From positions 331,298 to 395,297 of the forward strand of contig NW_005434636.1 of the NCBI RefSeq assembly GCF_000315625.1: a stretch of 64,000 nt of DNA, in the 5' to 3' direction. How positions within the stretch are numbered: the first letter of the stretch is position 1; the number at the start of each line of letters is the position of its first letter. The stretch is from Guillardia theta CCMP2712 (lineage: Eukaryota; Cryptophyceae; Pyrenomonadales; Geminigeraceae). Shown here in pieces: positions 13,707 to 25,262 of this stretch. The position numbers and the translations under genes were made by a program. The notes under the pieces were generated by a model, which worked only from the letters and a program-made list of their open reading frames with translations, ran no database searches and was not told where the DNA came from.

Positions 13707-14129
13707 TTAGCACAGCATTGAAGGGCACTCAGGGGGGTTGCTGTCAGCGTCCTGGTCATTGCCTACACCAGAAAAAAGATTAGATTTGAACAACCTACGT
13801 TCATGCCTCCAGCTTATTACCAAGTGCAAGAGGATCTGCTCCCCAGCTGGCCTCCCATTCTCCAAAGTACACGGGGGGTTGCTCATGGTGCATGTACTGT
13901 TGCAGAAAATGTCATCCGACAAAGATAATCGATAATTTTCTTGCAATCATCTTGAAGTTTCAAGACAAAGTCCAGCAAACACAAAGCACGTTCAATCCTC
14001 AAAATTTCACTCTACCTCCATGTTGTACGCCCACAAGCTCTGCCGCATCTCCTGATAGTTCTTCAGCGTTCCGAACATTTTCGTCCTGGTCCAGAAATAG
14101 GTCGAACCCTCATCCCCGCTCGTCTTCAT
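13707..14129 (-). CDS. Small three-exon protein, unknown function
   Basis: I do not recognise this gene. A frame of about 81 codons can be spliced on the minus strand. It starts MKTSGDEGSTYFWTRTKMFG, continues TLKNYQEMRQSLWAYNME, and has a donor near 14019. It then reads YMHHEQPPVYFGEWEASWGA, DPLALG, a second intron, and ends NDQDADSNPPECPSMLC. Phases match at both junctions. The residue mix (Trp, Tyr, Met) looks protein-like rather than repeat-derived. The frame stays open upstream of the Met for some distance, so the start could be further out. The gene converges with the PH-UBA gene, with about 110 bases between stops. It might encode a small mitochondrial or membrane-associated subunit, but nothing in the sequence decides this. 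Confidence 0.45.
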
Positions 14130-14727
14130 GGCCCCCGACCAGAGCCTGCCCCAGAGCAGACCTGAGAGCAGTGTGGGGATGAGGGTTCCACGCCAGGCCC
14201 GCTCAGGTTGCCGTTGAAAAATTCAAAAAGTATGCCGTTTTTTTGGGTCCCTTCTGCTAAGGGGGTAGGGGTACTTCAGGACACTGGTAGTACGGGAAAA
14301 ATTAGGCTGAAATGGGTGGGGTAAAGTCAAAATGGTACTGAGACGGGGTACTTTTGGATGAAATCTGTTCATGTATTCCTGGTGGGTACAATTAGGCACG
14401 GGTACTCAATTTTGTACGGGTGGTATTGTGAAAAATTGGGGGTGGTAGAGGGTTATGAATCTAGAGTTGGTGGGTTGGAGGCGGGGCAGGCGAGGAGGAA
14501 CGACAATGCAAGGAGTACAGGTAAGAAGAGCGCATACACGAGGAAGGAAGGAAAAGGAAATGGGTGATGGAGACGGCTTGAATGAGAAAGAGGAAGAGCT
14601 GTTTTGAGATGGAGTTTTGAATCTCTTGAACGGGACCTCGTGCTTCTAGGAATAGATTCATGATTGCAGTGAGACTATGGCAAAGTGAAGGATTAAATTG
14701 TGATCTCAGCATAACTCCTACTTACGT
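14130..14727. promoter_or_regulatory. Divergent intergenic region rich in GGGGTA/TACGGG words
   Basis: This lies between the small minus-strand gene and the ASPM-like gene. Bases 14235-14470 repeat short words such as GGGGTACT, GGTACT and TACGGG without a fixed period. No coding frame is visible. It is a probable promoter or 5' leader region. Confidence 0.35.
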
Positions 14728-17700
14728 ATGAACTGCATGTATTTGGATAAGACTTCGTCGTTTCCATGTAATTATTTTCACTGAGATGCTGTTGATGGCA
14801 GGCCTCTGGAACGTATTGATACTGACAGCCGAAATCAAGCACGAGCATGAGCCATATAGGTCTATTGCAATGTTTGAAATGCTCCTTGCTCACCATTTGC
14901 TCATTCAGATAGCAAAGAGAATTACAATCCACAGCGTTCCAGCATCGGAGAGAGCCTCAAACCCTTGAGATTGGTCTTCAATGACACAAGCCGAAGTTCC
15001 AACAGGAAGGACACGACAGGAAAGGCATTATGCTCTGTTGCTAGTGTGAAAAATGGTGCCAAATCTCCCAAGAATGGTCAACTTGGGAAAAAGAGAGGCC
15101 TTGCAGAGAAATGCTCTAGCCCTGAGAGGTCTCGTGCCAGTAAGCGAAGGACTACTTCGACACTATCAACGGCATTAGATGAAGTCGGAAATGCCGAAAC
15201 CCGATTGAGCTCTGCCTGCATAAAGCCAGCCCAAGCACTTCGCAAATCTGTGTGCTTGGAAAGGAATTTTTGTGAAGCTACGGCATTTCGCAGCGAAGCT
15301 TCAGGAAAGACTTTTGATGATATCGTGCAAACGAAGAGCAGGAAAGAGTTGTCGTTGACTCGCTGGATGAGCCATATCTTCCAAGAGGCATATAGCACTA
15401 ATCTAGTAGATGGAAATACGAAATCTCTCCGTACTCTCCAAACTGTGAGGCATGATGCTAGAGCAAGAGCTCAAATTAAGAGCATTTTACAGCAGCCCCA
15501 AATTGTGAAAGCCTTTCAGATGATTGAAAAAGAGGTCTCTGATGAAAAGCTATGCATGAGGGCTGACAAGAATTGTTGCACTGATGTTGGAATGCGTGAT
15601 TACCTGTTTCAAATCATTTTGAGTTTCAATTCAATTTGGCTCCGACCAGCATTGGAGGTCCTATTCAATCAGATCATTCCAAGGACGAATGCAGAAGACT
15701 CGATCAATCTTTACAGATTTTTGGCGAGCAATCTTACGAAGAATGCACAGCTTGCTGATAAGTTTGGAATTCAACGTAGCAACTCGGAACTGAATACTAA
15801 CAAGGAGTACTATAAGGAACTGCACAAGACTGTTTTATTGCGATTCTTGAAACTGGTTGTTGTCTTGGATGAATCTAAGGTTCAAAGCATAATCGACAAT
15901 GATCCCTGTTTGTTTCGAATTTCACAGTCGCTTCATGTTCCCCACGGACTCATCAACGCTATGACTCTAAAGTCTACTCGTGACGCCATTGCTATGTTCT
16001 CAAAAGAGTTTTTGAGCGGTGAGGGCGACTATTTCCGCCATCTTTCTTCCTTAGGAGCTACCTTTAAGTACCAACAGTTGCCTGTGGATGAGTACGACTA
16101 TTCGATCAAGAAACTCACCAGTGATCTTCAGAATGGTGTTGTACTCTGCAGAATGGTTGAAATCATTGCAAACAGAAAGAAAGAAATCATTCCAAGGTTG
16201 AGAGTTCCAACCGTGTCTAGGCTCAATAAGATCCACAACATGAATGTCCTGTTGGAGGTCGTGCAAAGCTATGGAGTACCCTCGAATAAGGATAGTGCCA
16301 AACTCCTTGTTGAGGGCAACCGTGACCTTCTCTTGCAATTGATACAGGACATCATATTCAAGATTCAGTTGCCGTTGCTGGTTGATACTGAATTGATTCA
16401 AATTGAAATATGCAGGATAAGGAAGTTGAGATCCAAGAGTGTAAAGGCAGCCCGCCCCATGGTCTTAGCATCAACAGCCGTCGACCTGATGCTGCAATGG
16501 TGTCAAACTATCTGCGATAGCTATGAAGTTACTGTCTCGGATTTTCAAAATTCATTCCACAGCTTTGTGGTATTTTGTCTTCTGGTAAATTTCTACTTGC
16601 CAGATATCATACCAAATCAGGCAATCAAGTTTGATTCTGACACTGGTGCCAAAGACAACTACGAGCTATTTTCCAATGCATTGGAAGAGATTGGCGGAAT
16701 CCCGCAAATTTTCAAATCTTCAGACAACTCAATTGTGGGCTTGGATGATTCGACTGCAATCATGTTGCTTGGATTTGTCTGCATGAAATTGATTGATCTT
16801 GGAAAAGACTGCAGGTCTGCAATGAGAATCCAACGAACATGGAGACAAATTCTGTACAAGCGGAGAATGGCTGCACAAGAACGCTCGGTTCTTGTTCTTC
16901 AGAGGTTTGTCCGCGGCGGGCTGCAACGGCTTCGATTTCAACGGATGAAAACTTCCGTATATCTGCTGAGGTCATCTATGGAAAGCAGTTTAATCAGGAG
17001 GAGCTACGCAAGCTTTCTGAATCGCGTGATTCACTTGCAGTCCTGGGTCCGCATGGTCTCAGCCACCAAGCAAATTAGTACGATGAGAATTGTATCAAAA
17101 TGCTTGAGCAATGGAACCTTGCGAATCAATGAGAGGCGTCAGCAAGTCTTGGAAATGAAACACAGGGAGCTTATAAGGGCAGTTGTCATTACCCAGAAAC
17201 TTCATCGGGGGAAGGTTGCCCGTACTGAGTTCAGAACTAAAAAGACCTCAACCATGATCCTGCAGAGAATTTGGAGAGGTCATTCTGTGCGAAGAAGTGT
17301 GCAGAAGATGGCTGCTGCTGCTCTTCGAATTCAGAAGAACTGGAGATGTCTTCAGCAAATGTTGTCGTACAGAAGAGCGCTGGAGAACATTATTAGTGTT
17401 CAAAGTCTTTGGAGAGGAGTTGTCCAGAAAGCAAACTTCTTACATTTGAAGAGCTGCACCATTCGTATACAAAGCCAATTTCGAACATTCTGTGCAAAGA
17501 GGATTCTAAAAGTGCTCCAGGCCAACCAAAGATTGGTAGCTGCACTGAAATGTAAGGATGCACGCTTCAAGTTGATGGATTTGAAGAAAAATGTAATATT
17601 TGCACAAAAAATGACAAGAGGATTCTTGAATCGGAATCATTTTCTGAATGTCAAACAAGCAGCCATTGTGATTCAAACGAATTTTCGTTGCCAAACCAAA

Positions 17701-20382
17701 AACAAACAATACATGAAACTGCGAAAGAGCACGATACAAATTCAGTCGCAGTGGCGAACGATCAATCAAAAAACACAGTACCAATTGCTAAGGCGATCAA
17801 CGATCAAAATACAGACTGCCTTCCGGAGACATGCAACATGTATGGCCTACAAACAGGCTCGCGGGCGGCTGATCAAGCTGCAGGCCCAGTACCGCAGCTA
17901 CAGTCAGCAGCAGGCGTACCTGCTGGCCAGGAAGAGGCTCATCCAGCTCCAGTCGGAGTGGCGACGCTACAGCGCGGTGCAGACGTACAAGGCGCAGAGG
18001 ACGAGCGCGATCAAGATCCAGGCGTGCTACAGGGGGTACTCGCAGGCCGTCGCCTACCAGCAGGCTCGCGGGCGGCTGATCAAGCTGCAGGCCCAGTACC
18101 GCAGCTACAGTCAGCAGCAGGCGTACCTGCTGGCCAGGAAGAGGCTCATCCAGCTCCAGTCGGAGTGGCGACGCTACAGCGCGGTGCAGACGTACAAGGC
18201 GCAGAGGACGAGCGCGATCAAGATCCAGGCGTGCTACAGGGGGTACTCGCAGGCCGTCGCCTACCAGCAGGCTCGCGGGCGGCTGATCAAGCTGCAGGCC
18301 CAGTACCGCAGCTACAGTCAGCAGCAGGCATACCTGCTGGCCAGGAAGAGGCTCATCCAGCTCCAGTCGGAGTGGCGACGCTACAGCGCGGTGCAGACGT
18401 ACAAGGCGCAGAGGACGAGCGCGATCAAGATCCAGGCGTGCTACAGGGGGTACTCGCAGGCCGTCGCCTACCAGCAGGCTCGCGGGCGGCTGATCAAGCT
18501 GCAGGCCCAGTACCGCAGCTACAGTCAGCAGCAGGCATACCTGCTGGCCAGGAAGAGGCTCATCCAGCTCCAGTCGGAGTGGCGACGCTACAGCGCGGTG
18601 CAGACGTACAAGGCGCAGAGGACGAGCGCGATCAAGATCCAGGCGTGCTACAGGGGGTACTCGCAGGCTGTCGCCTACCAGCAGGCTCGCGGGCGGCTGA
18701 TCAAGCTGCAGGCCCAGTACCGCAGCTACAGTCAGCAGCAGGCGTACCTGCTGGCCAGGAAGAGGCTCATCCAGCTCCAGTCGGAGTGGCGACGCTACAG
18801 CGCGGTGCAGACGTACAAGGCGCAGAGGACGAGCGCGATCAAGATCCAGGCGTGCTACAGGGGATATCGTCAGAAATTGGCGTATGCAGAGCTTCGTCGT
18901 GTGTCAATTCTTCTTCAATCTTTCTGGAAATGTGTGTTTTACCGCCATCAGTTTCTTTCGTGTAAGGTTTCGGCAGTCAAGCTTCAATCTGCGTATAGAT
19001 GCTTCACTCAATCCCGCCGTTTCAAGCATTTTCGACTTGTTGCCACATTTCTGCAGGCTCTGTATCGTGGTTTTGTTGCTCGCAGGTTCGTTCATCGATC
19101 AAAGGCTGCTCGAAGGATTCAGGCTATGTTTCGTTCGTACAGGCAGCAGAAGCTGTATCAGACTCTACGATCCTCAGCTGTTACGGTACAAAAGAACTTT
19201 CGAGCTTGGCAGCAAGAACGGTCGTTCCAGGCCGCCAGAGCTCGACTCATACAGCTTCAGGCTGTGTACCGCGGGCACAGGCAACATTCTATGTACATCC
19301 AGCTCAGAGATGCTGCCCTACATGTGGAGACATGGTGGAGGCAAGTCGCTGCTAAGAGGATGTACATCCATGCCCGCACGTCGGTCGTGAAGATCCAGGC
19401 CTGCTATCGAGGATGGCAAGCGCAGAGGCTCTTGCGTTGCATGAAATCTGCTCTTGTGATTCAGAGGATTTATCGAGGATACTCGACCAGGAAAGAACTT
19501 GCATCCCTGCATGTCAAAGCTGTTCAGCTGCAGGCAGTGTGGAGAGGATTCTTGGTAAGAAAGCAGGTAGCTGAATGGAAGGCTCGGATTCAGAAGGGAA
19601 GTTTGACCATCCAACGCATTTGGAGAGGGCATGTCGCACGCACCGTAGCAGGACAGCGCAGAAGCGCCATCGGAACCATCCAAGCTCATTACAGGGGTTG
19701 GATTGAGAGGAAGCGACTCTGGGACGCATGCCGTCAGCTCGCGACTAAAGCGAGGGAGTATCGTATGAGAATTGCTGAGGCTCAGAAGCAGGTGCAGGAG
19801 CACATGAAGCTTGGAAACCGCACGGCTCACAGTCTTGAGCTGCTGCTTGAGAGCACTTCAATCTCTTCCACAAGAAACGCCATCACGTCGCTGGAAATGG
19901 CTACACGATTGTCTGACGTTTGTGCTCAATGCACGGTGGAGTTGGGAGCGATCGAGAAGCTGTATGAGATCATGAGATCCTGCAACAGAAGCAAGCCTGA
20001 GCTGATGCTGGCGAAGCAGTGCCTGCAGACCCTCTCCAACTTCACCTTGTACAAGACGAGATTCCGCGATGATCTTTGCATCCTGCCTCTGACTGCAGAA
20101 GCGCTGGCGGAGTTCATTCAGAACATGAGGGAAGCTGATGAAGATGCGGTGCTGCTGGCCGTTGGACTCCTGAGATTCATCTGCACTGATGAGAGCAAGG
20201 CGTCTGAAATTGCTGCTCTCCCTTCTCGTGGCTCCCTGCCAACGCCCATGCACAGGTTGAACATGACGCTGAACATGCTGCAGAAGAAGATTCCAAAGCC
20301 TACCAACAATCGCAAACCCCAGACTCCAAAGCTGGTGGTGGAGCTGCAATCTCTAATTCAGGTCATCGGCCAGAATAAGTGA
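14728..20382 (+). CDS. ASPM: ASPM-like protein: two calponin-homology domains, about 40 IQ motifs, ARM-like tail
   Basis: This is a homologue of abnormal spindle, a calmodulin- and microtubule-minus-end-associated protein of spindle poles and basal bodies. A small first exon (14728-14767, MNCMYLDKTSSFP) joins the main exon at 14909 in phase, giving about 1,837 residues. Residues about 405-510 form CH domain 1 (LQNGVVLCRMVEIIA, RVPTVSRLNKIHNMNVLLEV). Residues about 540-645 form CH domain 2 (LMLQWCQTICDSYEV, FVVFCLLVNFYLPDIIP). IQ motifs then run to about residue 1620, spaced about 23 residues apart. The end (STRNAITSLEMATRLSD, LAKQCLQTLSNFTLYKTRF) matches the ARM-like C-terminus of ASPM. The N-terminal ASH domain of animal ASPM is not seen; it may be lost or lie in unspotted upstream exons. 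The central IQ region contains five nearly identical repeats, described separately. The assignment is strong. Confidence 0.9.
17854..18888 (+). repeat. Five tandem 207-bp units (69 residues, three IQ motifs each)
   Basis: Unit starts are at 17854, 18061, 18268, 18475 and 18682, exactly 207 bases apart. The first four units are nearly identical; variants seen are gcg/gca before TACCTG and gccgtc/gctgtc near the unit end. The fifth diverges after GCTACAGGGG at about 18860. The units are visibly richer in GC than the flanking IQ exon sequence. Because 207 is divisible by three, all copies stay in frame, and a second plus frame also remains open across the array. Confidence 0.97.
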
Positions 20383-20474
20383 AAGACGATGACTATTTCA
20401 CTCGTAGTGATAACTTCTAATCAACTCAACTAACAGAATTTGAAGTAAACAAACATGAAAATGATATCAAAAGA

Positions 20475-21263
20475 TTATCTGCGCTGTACACTCTCTAGCC
20501 ATTGCACCCTGCGCTGCAATGCTTCATTTTGTGTTTGCAGGGTACGAAACATTCGTTCCCACTCTGTCCTCTCCGATCTCATCGCCGTCGAGTTCTGCTC
20601 AGAACCTTGAAAGTGGTCGCGCAGTTGGGACCGGAGGGAGCTGATCGTATCCATGAGAAGAGCGATCTGCCCGTGCAGCCTGTCGTTCTCTTCGCGCATC
20701 TTTTGGTTGGAGTACTCAAGGTCACGATTAATGTGGCTGATTCTTGTAAGCTCTTCGTTAGCCGATTGAGCTGCTTCATGCAACCGAGCGTTTTCTCTCA
20801 GGATTTCACTCTGAATTCTGACCATGCTATCATGCTTCTCCTTCCCGAGCTTGACGTACTTGACGAGCTGAACTTGCGGTCAGCAGCAGCCAATCTGAGG
20901 TGAGCTTACCTCCTGCTCGTGTTCGCTCTGAATTCGCGAGCGAGATTCGCTTTCGTTGAGCTCGATGCTCAGTTGCGACACCTCCTTCTGCTTGTCGTGC
21001 ATTCTGTCACGCAAGCTCACCTCTCCTACTCGGATAGCAAGCATCTCCTGCTGCAGGCTGTTGTTGAGCTCCTCCTGCCTCTGAAGCTCCTCCATGTACG
21101 CCAGTTCCATCGTCTTCACACAAGGAAGACACTTCCATGGGATCCCCGACTTGTTCCCGTCGCATCCCCGGCAGAAAGGAGACCGAGGAACTCGCATCTT
21201 CCACTTGACCTCGAGGCTCTTGCTGCTCGTGCTCGTTCGGGAGTAGCCTGTAGATGCCGCCAT
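20475..21263 (-). CDS. Coiled-coil protein with N-terminal Cys pairs
   Basis: I do not recognise this gene. Two exons encode about 245 residues. The start MAASTGYSRTSTSSKSLEVK is followed by CRGCDGNKSGIPWKCLPCVK, a CxxC-x12-CxxC arrangement that could bind zinc. After that comes a nearly uninterrupted coiled coil (ELQRQEELNNSLQQEML, RDRMHDKQKEVSQLSIELNE, LRENARLHEAAQSANEEL, YSNQKMREENDRLHGQIAL). The intron at about 20881-20915 joins SEHEQE to LVKYVKLGKEKHDSM in phase; the single-frame reading SSPQIGCC would stop early. The stop lies 92 bases from the stop of the convergent ASPM-like gene. A structural or adaptor role is likely from the coiled coil alone; partner and location are unknown. Confidence 0.65.
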
Positions 21264-21436
21264 GGTCGAGCGAGAGCCTCTGAACGCAAGTCAGTCGCCA
21301 TGCACGATCAACATCGATTCTCATTGGTCTCGAGCGATTCCCTCAAACGCATCTCCTTCATCGTGACGAGAGAACAAGATCGGAGAGAAAGATAAACGAT
21401 TTCAATCCACAAACTTGGCTGAAATAACATGGTAGC

Positions 21437-21477
21437 TCTCCCTCCCTCCCTCCCTCCCTCCCTCCCTCCCTCCCTCC
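21437..21477. repeat. (CCCT)n tetranucleotide microsatellite
   Basis: About ten uninterrupted CCCT units are followed by imperfect pyrimidine-rich sequence. Confidence 0.95.
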
Positions 21478-21950
21478 GAGACCCTCCCTTCCTCATGTCC
21501 CTCTTACCATCTCCACACTTTTGCACTCCACCTGTCCCTGTACCTCCCTCACCTTCTCCCTCTCCCTCCTGCTCCTGCTAATTCTCATTATCGCTCATCT
21601 CCTCACCATGAAGAAGAAGCATCCCCCCAAGTCCTTCCCTCCTCTCCCATTCCTCATAACTTAGCCAGGCTCACTCTCCTGCTTGTCTTCCTCCCTCCCC
21701 CTTCTCCCTCCCCTTCCACTTGTCTCCCTTGCCCTCCACTTATCTCCCTTGCCCTCCCCTGATGTCTCTTCATCTGTCCCGCCATCGCGCCAGTCCTCCA
21801 TTGCTCGTAGCAACCCACGGCCTGACTTTACTCTATTTGCTCTCTCCCGGTCCTGCTGTCCGCCTGCTCATCTCAAGCTCGCCTCAGCGCTGGAACCACG
21901 CGTCGACATGGCTGATGCAGGCGAAACCCCCAGGTGGGAATCGGTCAATG

Positions 21951-22000
21951 CAGGCAGGCGAGCAGGCAGGCGAGCAGGCAGGCAGGCAGGCAGGCAGGCG
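21951..22000. repeat. (CAGG)n microsatellite with GAG interruptions
   Basis: CAGG units are interrupted by CGAG at two places, then six clean units follow. Six-frame translation gives AGRQAGRQ-type peptides, which are repeat artefacts. Confidence 0.93.
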
Positions 22001-22278
22001 CGAAGGAAGGAAGGAGGGAGATAGGTGTGGAGCGAGCGAGCGAGGGGATGAGGCAAGAACAGCAAAGTAGGTTGAGGTGGACAGGATGACATGAGCACTT
22101 GAGGTCCTCGGTGGTCAGCGGGAGCGAGAAGCTCATGCAAGAGAGGAGACCTGGTGGTTGTGGTCGGAGCATGACGTTTGTGCAGCCTTGAGATGTCTGG
22201 CCGAAGGAGACAAGGGCTGCAGGTTCTTTGGCTTCTTCAACACCATGGAGTTCTGATCTTCCTTAGCAGTCGCCGGCT

Positions 22279-23906
22279 ATGAATCCGACGTCTCAGGCAA
22301 TCGTTGCTAGACTGCAAAAATGTGTCTCCTGACAAACCTGTGACCTGCTTCCAGTGGGACGAAATCACAAACTCCGGTGCTCCGCCTGTCCGTGGTCTCT
22401 GAAACGAAGAGATGTCTGTTCCCCTCACATGACATTTCAGGACGAGAAAATGAGTTGGAGGAGAAGCGAACTCTGGCGGCACACGGCAAGGGCATCCGAG
22501 TTAAAGAAGATGAATCCACAGAGGACGAGGCGCTGCTGGCGAGGTCTCTTGTTCTCTCCTGCGCTTGTTGCTTTCTGAGAAGCATGTGATACAGAGAAGC
22601 GTTGTCGACAGGTTCTCAGAGTTCCACGAATGTGGGGATTCCCAGATACTTCCGAGCTTCTTGGCCGAGTCTCTTGCATCAGATCATGTTCATCATACGG
22701 CCATCCACTGACATCTACATTGTACTGATGGCCTTCTATCTCAACTTCGGAGGTCCTCATTCGGCTGCGGCAAGCGAGTTTTCGATGTGGGGTTTCTTGA
22801 ATCGTCATAGATTCTTTTTCATCTGGATACCATTTCTGTGGAGATTGTTTCAGAGTTTTATTCATTTCCTTCTTTCATTAGCGATCATTCCCGCCCCCTT
22901 GATATACAACGAGGGCCCTTTGCTCCGATTCTATCCCAAATGGCTGCAAAATTCCATTGCGGAACCTAATGCGTACCGGGAGATTTTGAGGCCCAGGCTA
23001 GAGAGCTTCGGGGGCATTTCGATACAGATCGTGACACCAGATGGAGTTTTGCTCGATGCCATGTACTTTCGTGGATGGAACTGTAGAATTGATGGACCAA
23101 CAATAATCAGGTTCAACGGAAATGCGGAGGCTATCGAGCTTCAGGATCCATATCTTCCCCAAGTTTATGTTCAGAACGGATTCAACTTTGTCATGTTCAA
23201 CTACAGAGGAGTGGGCAGGTCAAAGTGGTCGAGCCTCTACGGAAACGAACTTGCAGGCCACCTTTACGGGCTGTGGCGCACTCCTGCTATTGTTGGAACA
23301 CATTTGGACGCATGGAGTCTTGTGGAGTACGTGATGAAGGAGCTGAGAGTGGATCCGAGTCATGTCATTCTTCTTGGGCACTCCATTGGGGGTGCCATCG
23401 CAACAAAGCTTGCCGCAAACTTCACGACAGGGCCCTTGACGCTATGCAGCTCGAGGTCGTTCGCTTCATTAGTGGAAGTTGCTGTGCACTTATCGCCCAA
23501 CTACCTTGGATTCCATCCTAGTTCTTGGAAGGCAAGATGGCTCAAAAAGGTTGCCCGTGCCCTTCTGCATGCTGCTGGATGGGAGTTCAACAGCGTGTCG
23601 AACTGGCACAAGGTCAAAGGCTTCAAGTGGATTGAGTACAGCGGTTCAGATCACATCATTCCTTACGACTTGTCACTGCATGCAGCTCTTATGGCATCGC
23701 CTACCGTGAAGAGAGAGCAGATGAGAGTGTTAGCCCTGTTAGACGATGCCAGCGTGGATAATCACAATAGGGTGCTGTATGACGACGAATTCCTTCAGGT
23801 GAGTGATAGCTTTCTTTGAATTCCCCTCTAACTATGAGGATGGTTTCAGCATTTGCAGTATGCAAAAGAGGCATGTGCTCTCTCCACCGTCAGAGATGAG
23901 GTCTAG
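22279..23906 (+). CDS. Membrane-anchored alpha/beta hydrolase (serine hydrolase, ABHD-like)
   Basis: This is a predicted lipase or esterase. The nucleophile elbow GHSIGG lies in VDPSHVILLGHSIGGAIATK. Before it are a beta strand and oxyanion-type segment GPTIIRFNGNAEAIELQ and NFVMFNYRGVGRS. The likely acid is Asp in EYSGSDHIIPYDLSLHAAL and the likely base His in SVDNHNRVLYDDEF, so a complete Ser-Asp-His triad can be proposed. A hydrophobic segment near the N-terminus (FFFIWIPFLWRLFQ, FIHFLLSLAIIPAPLIY) should anchor it in a membrane. A last exon (about 23850-23906) adds HLQYAKEACALSTVRDEV. The 5' end is uncertain. The exon ENELEEKRTLAAHGKGIRVK joins the main exon by an acceptor near 22590, and MNPT at 22279 is only one possible start. 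The substrate is unknown. Confidence 0.78.
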
Positions 23907-25262
23907 ATTAATGGACACACAGCCACAAGTCAGCGGAATGGATGGTGCATTTATTTGAGTAGAGATGTGAAATAAACGAACAGAACTGGCAATTCAGATG
24001 TTTAATCTACAGTATTACAAGAATTCTCCACACTATATTACACATTCAAGAAGTTTTGCTTAGTATACATCATGATGCGCTGCTCGGTCGTAATGAAGTA
24101 TTCAACGCTAGTACCTGCTGCAAACAATCAGAGAAATCCACAAAGGAAAAGTGAAACGAATGGGAAAGAGGGCCATCAGTAAAAAATTAGAGTGTTTGAC
24201 AGTTCTCTCATAGACTCGCTCAACACATTGTTTCCTCCTTTGGCTCTTTTCTCTCCATTGATTTTCTCCACAAGCCCCTTCCGCTCACCTCCGTCTCGCG
24301 GTTGTCGCGCATGGCATCCAGACGGCACGTGCGGACTAAAGGCTCCGAGTACTACCGTAGTCACCTCTAGCCGCTGACCGAGAGTCGGGCCCCCGGCCGG
24401 TGCCCGTCCCGGCCCGGGCCCGCCCGGCGGTGCCGCAGGTGACTCCCGGCACTGCCACACTGCCGACCCCGCGCGGCCGCTGACGAGATTCGTAAGGCCT
24501 CTTTACTCAAAGTTAAGTTAAAGATCAGTACGAGGACAAGGTAAGGAATGTCCTAAACCCAAAAGTCTGCTCATGGCTCTAGGCTCAGTCACTTTCAGCA
24601 GAGTAGCCGGAGGAGGCTAAACTTCCATGTAGATCAGTTTGAGCTCCGAAGTCCGATCGGACGGCTAGTAGAGGCGCTTTTGTTGAGTGAACTCCCGGGC
24701 TGAGGGGGACGGGATGTGGAGGCAGTGGTGCCAGATTGATGACACATGATGACAAAGGTCTGACTTCACAAGTTACCGAAAGAGAATGATTTCAAGTGCA
24801 GAAGGTCAGTAAAGGCATACAAACTCGTTTTCACTTACCGCTTGCAGGTTTAGCAATCTCCAAAAGTTCAGTTTTCACATTCACTTTGTCATCTGCAACC
24901 CCTTTTGGGTGGTTCCTTGCATGGCCCTGAGACTCACCCCTTCTCAGAAGCCTCATACGTAGGGTAGGGGCCTTCTCCCAGTTACTACCTGCTGACGAGT
25001 GTGCTCAAAACCCCACCACCCTCTCCGAGCCAGTCCTTTTCAAATGTATCCCCTTGTACCCATATGTTTGCCTAGAACACACCCCTTGTATTCCATTTCC
25101 CCACCCCTCGGAGGGACCACCCACCCTACTTCCGTCCTTCCCTGCTGACCAAATATATAACCAAGGAGGTAGTGCGAACAAACAGGAGCAGGAAAACAAG
25201 AGCAGGCACGTAGAATAGCAAAAGAGAGCTACAGCAAACTTGGTGAACTGATCAGTGACAAC
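23907..25262. promoter_or_regulatory. Intergenic region with GC island and conserved 38-base motif
   Basis: After the hydrolase stop comes an AT-rich stretch to about 24230. A GC island (about 24380-24480, CCGGCCCGGGCC-like palindromes) follows. Directly after it, 24502-24539 holds the AT-rich motif shared with 30393-30431, 33485-33523 and 45128-45163 (core GTTAAAGATCAGTACGAGG here). Bases 24800-25140 show nothing coding. Confidence 0.5.
25154..25160 (+). promoter_or_regulatory. Candidate TATA box of the LOV-ankyrin gene
   Basis: TATATAA lies in a local AAATATATAA stretch about 105 bases before the start codon at 25263. The position fits a core promoter with a short 5' leader, though there is no direct evidence of use. 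Confidence 0.35.

Larger units (their letters stand above)
21264..22278. other. Divergent intergenic region with simple repeats
   Basis: No gene is supported here. The stretch holds a (CCCT)n run at 21437-21477, pyrimidine-rich DNA to about 21780 and a CAGG/CAGGCGAG run at 21951-22000. Open frames across these repeats encode only low-complexity peptides. The outer parts presumably carry the promoters of the flanking genes. Confidence 0.6.

Noticed and set aside
17854-18888. Regular repeats considered as a CRISPR array
   Set aside because: The units are contiguous, 207 bases long, without spacers, and encode IQ motifs in frame with the ASPM-like protein.
21683-22070. Arg/Gln/Ala-rich open frames
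   Set aside because: They come from pyrimidine-rich DNA and the CAGG microsatellite, with no splice-supported continuation.
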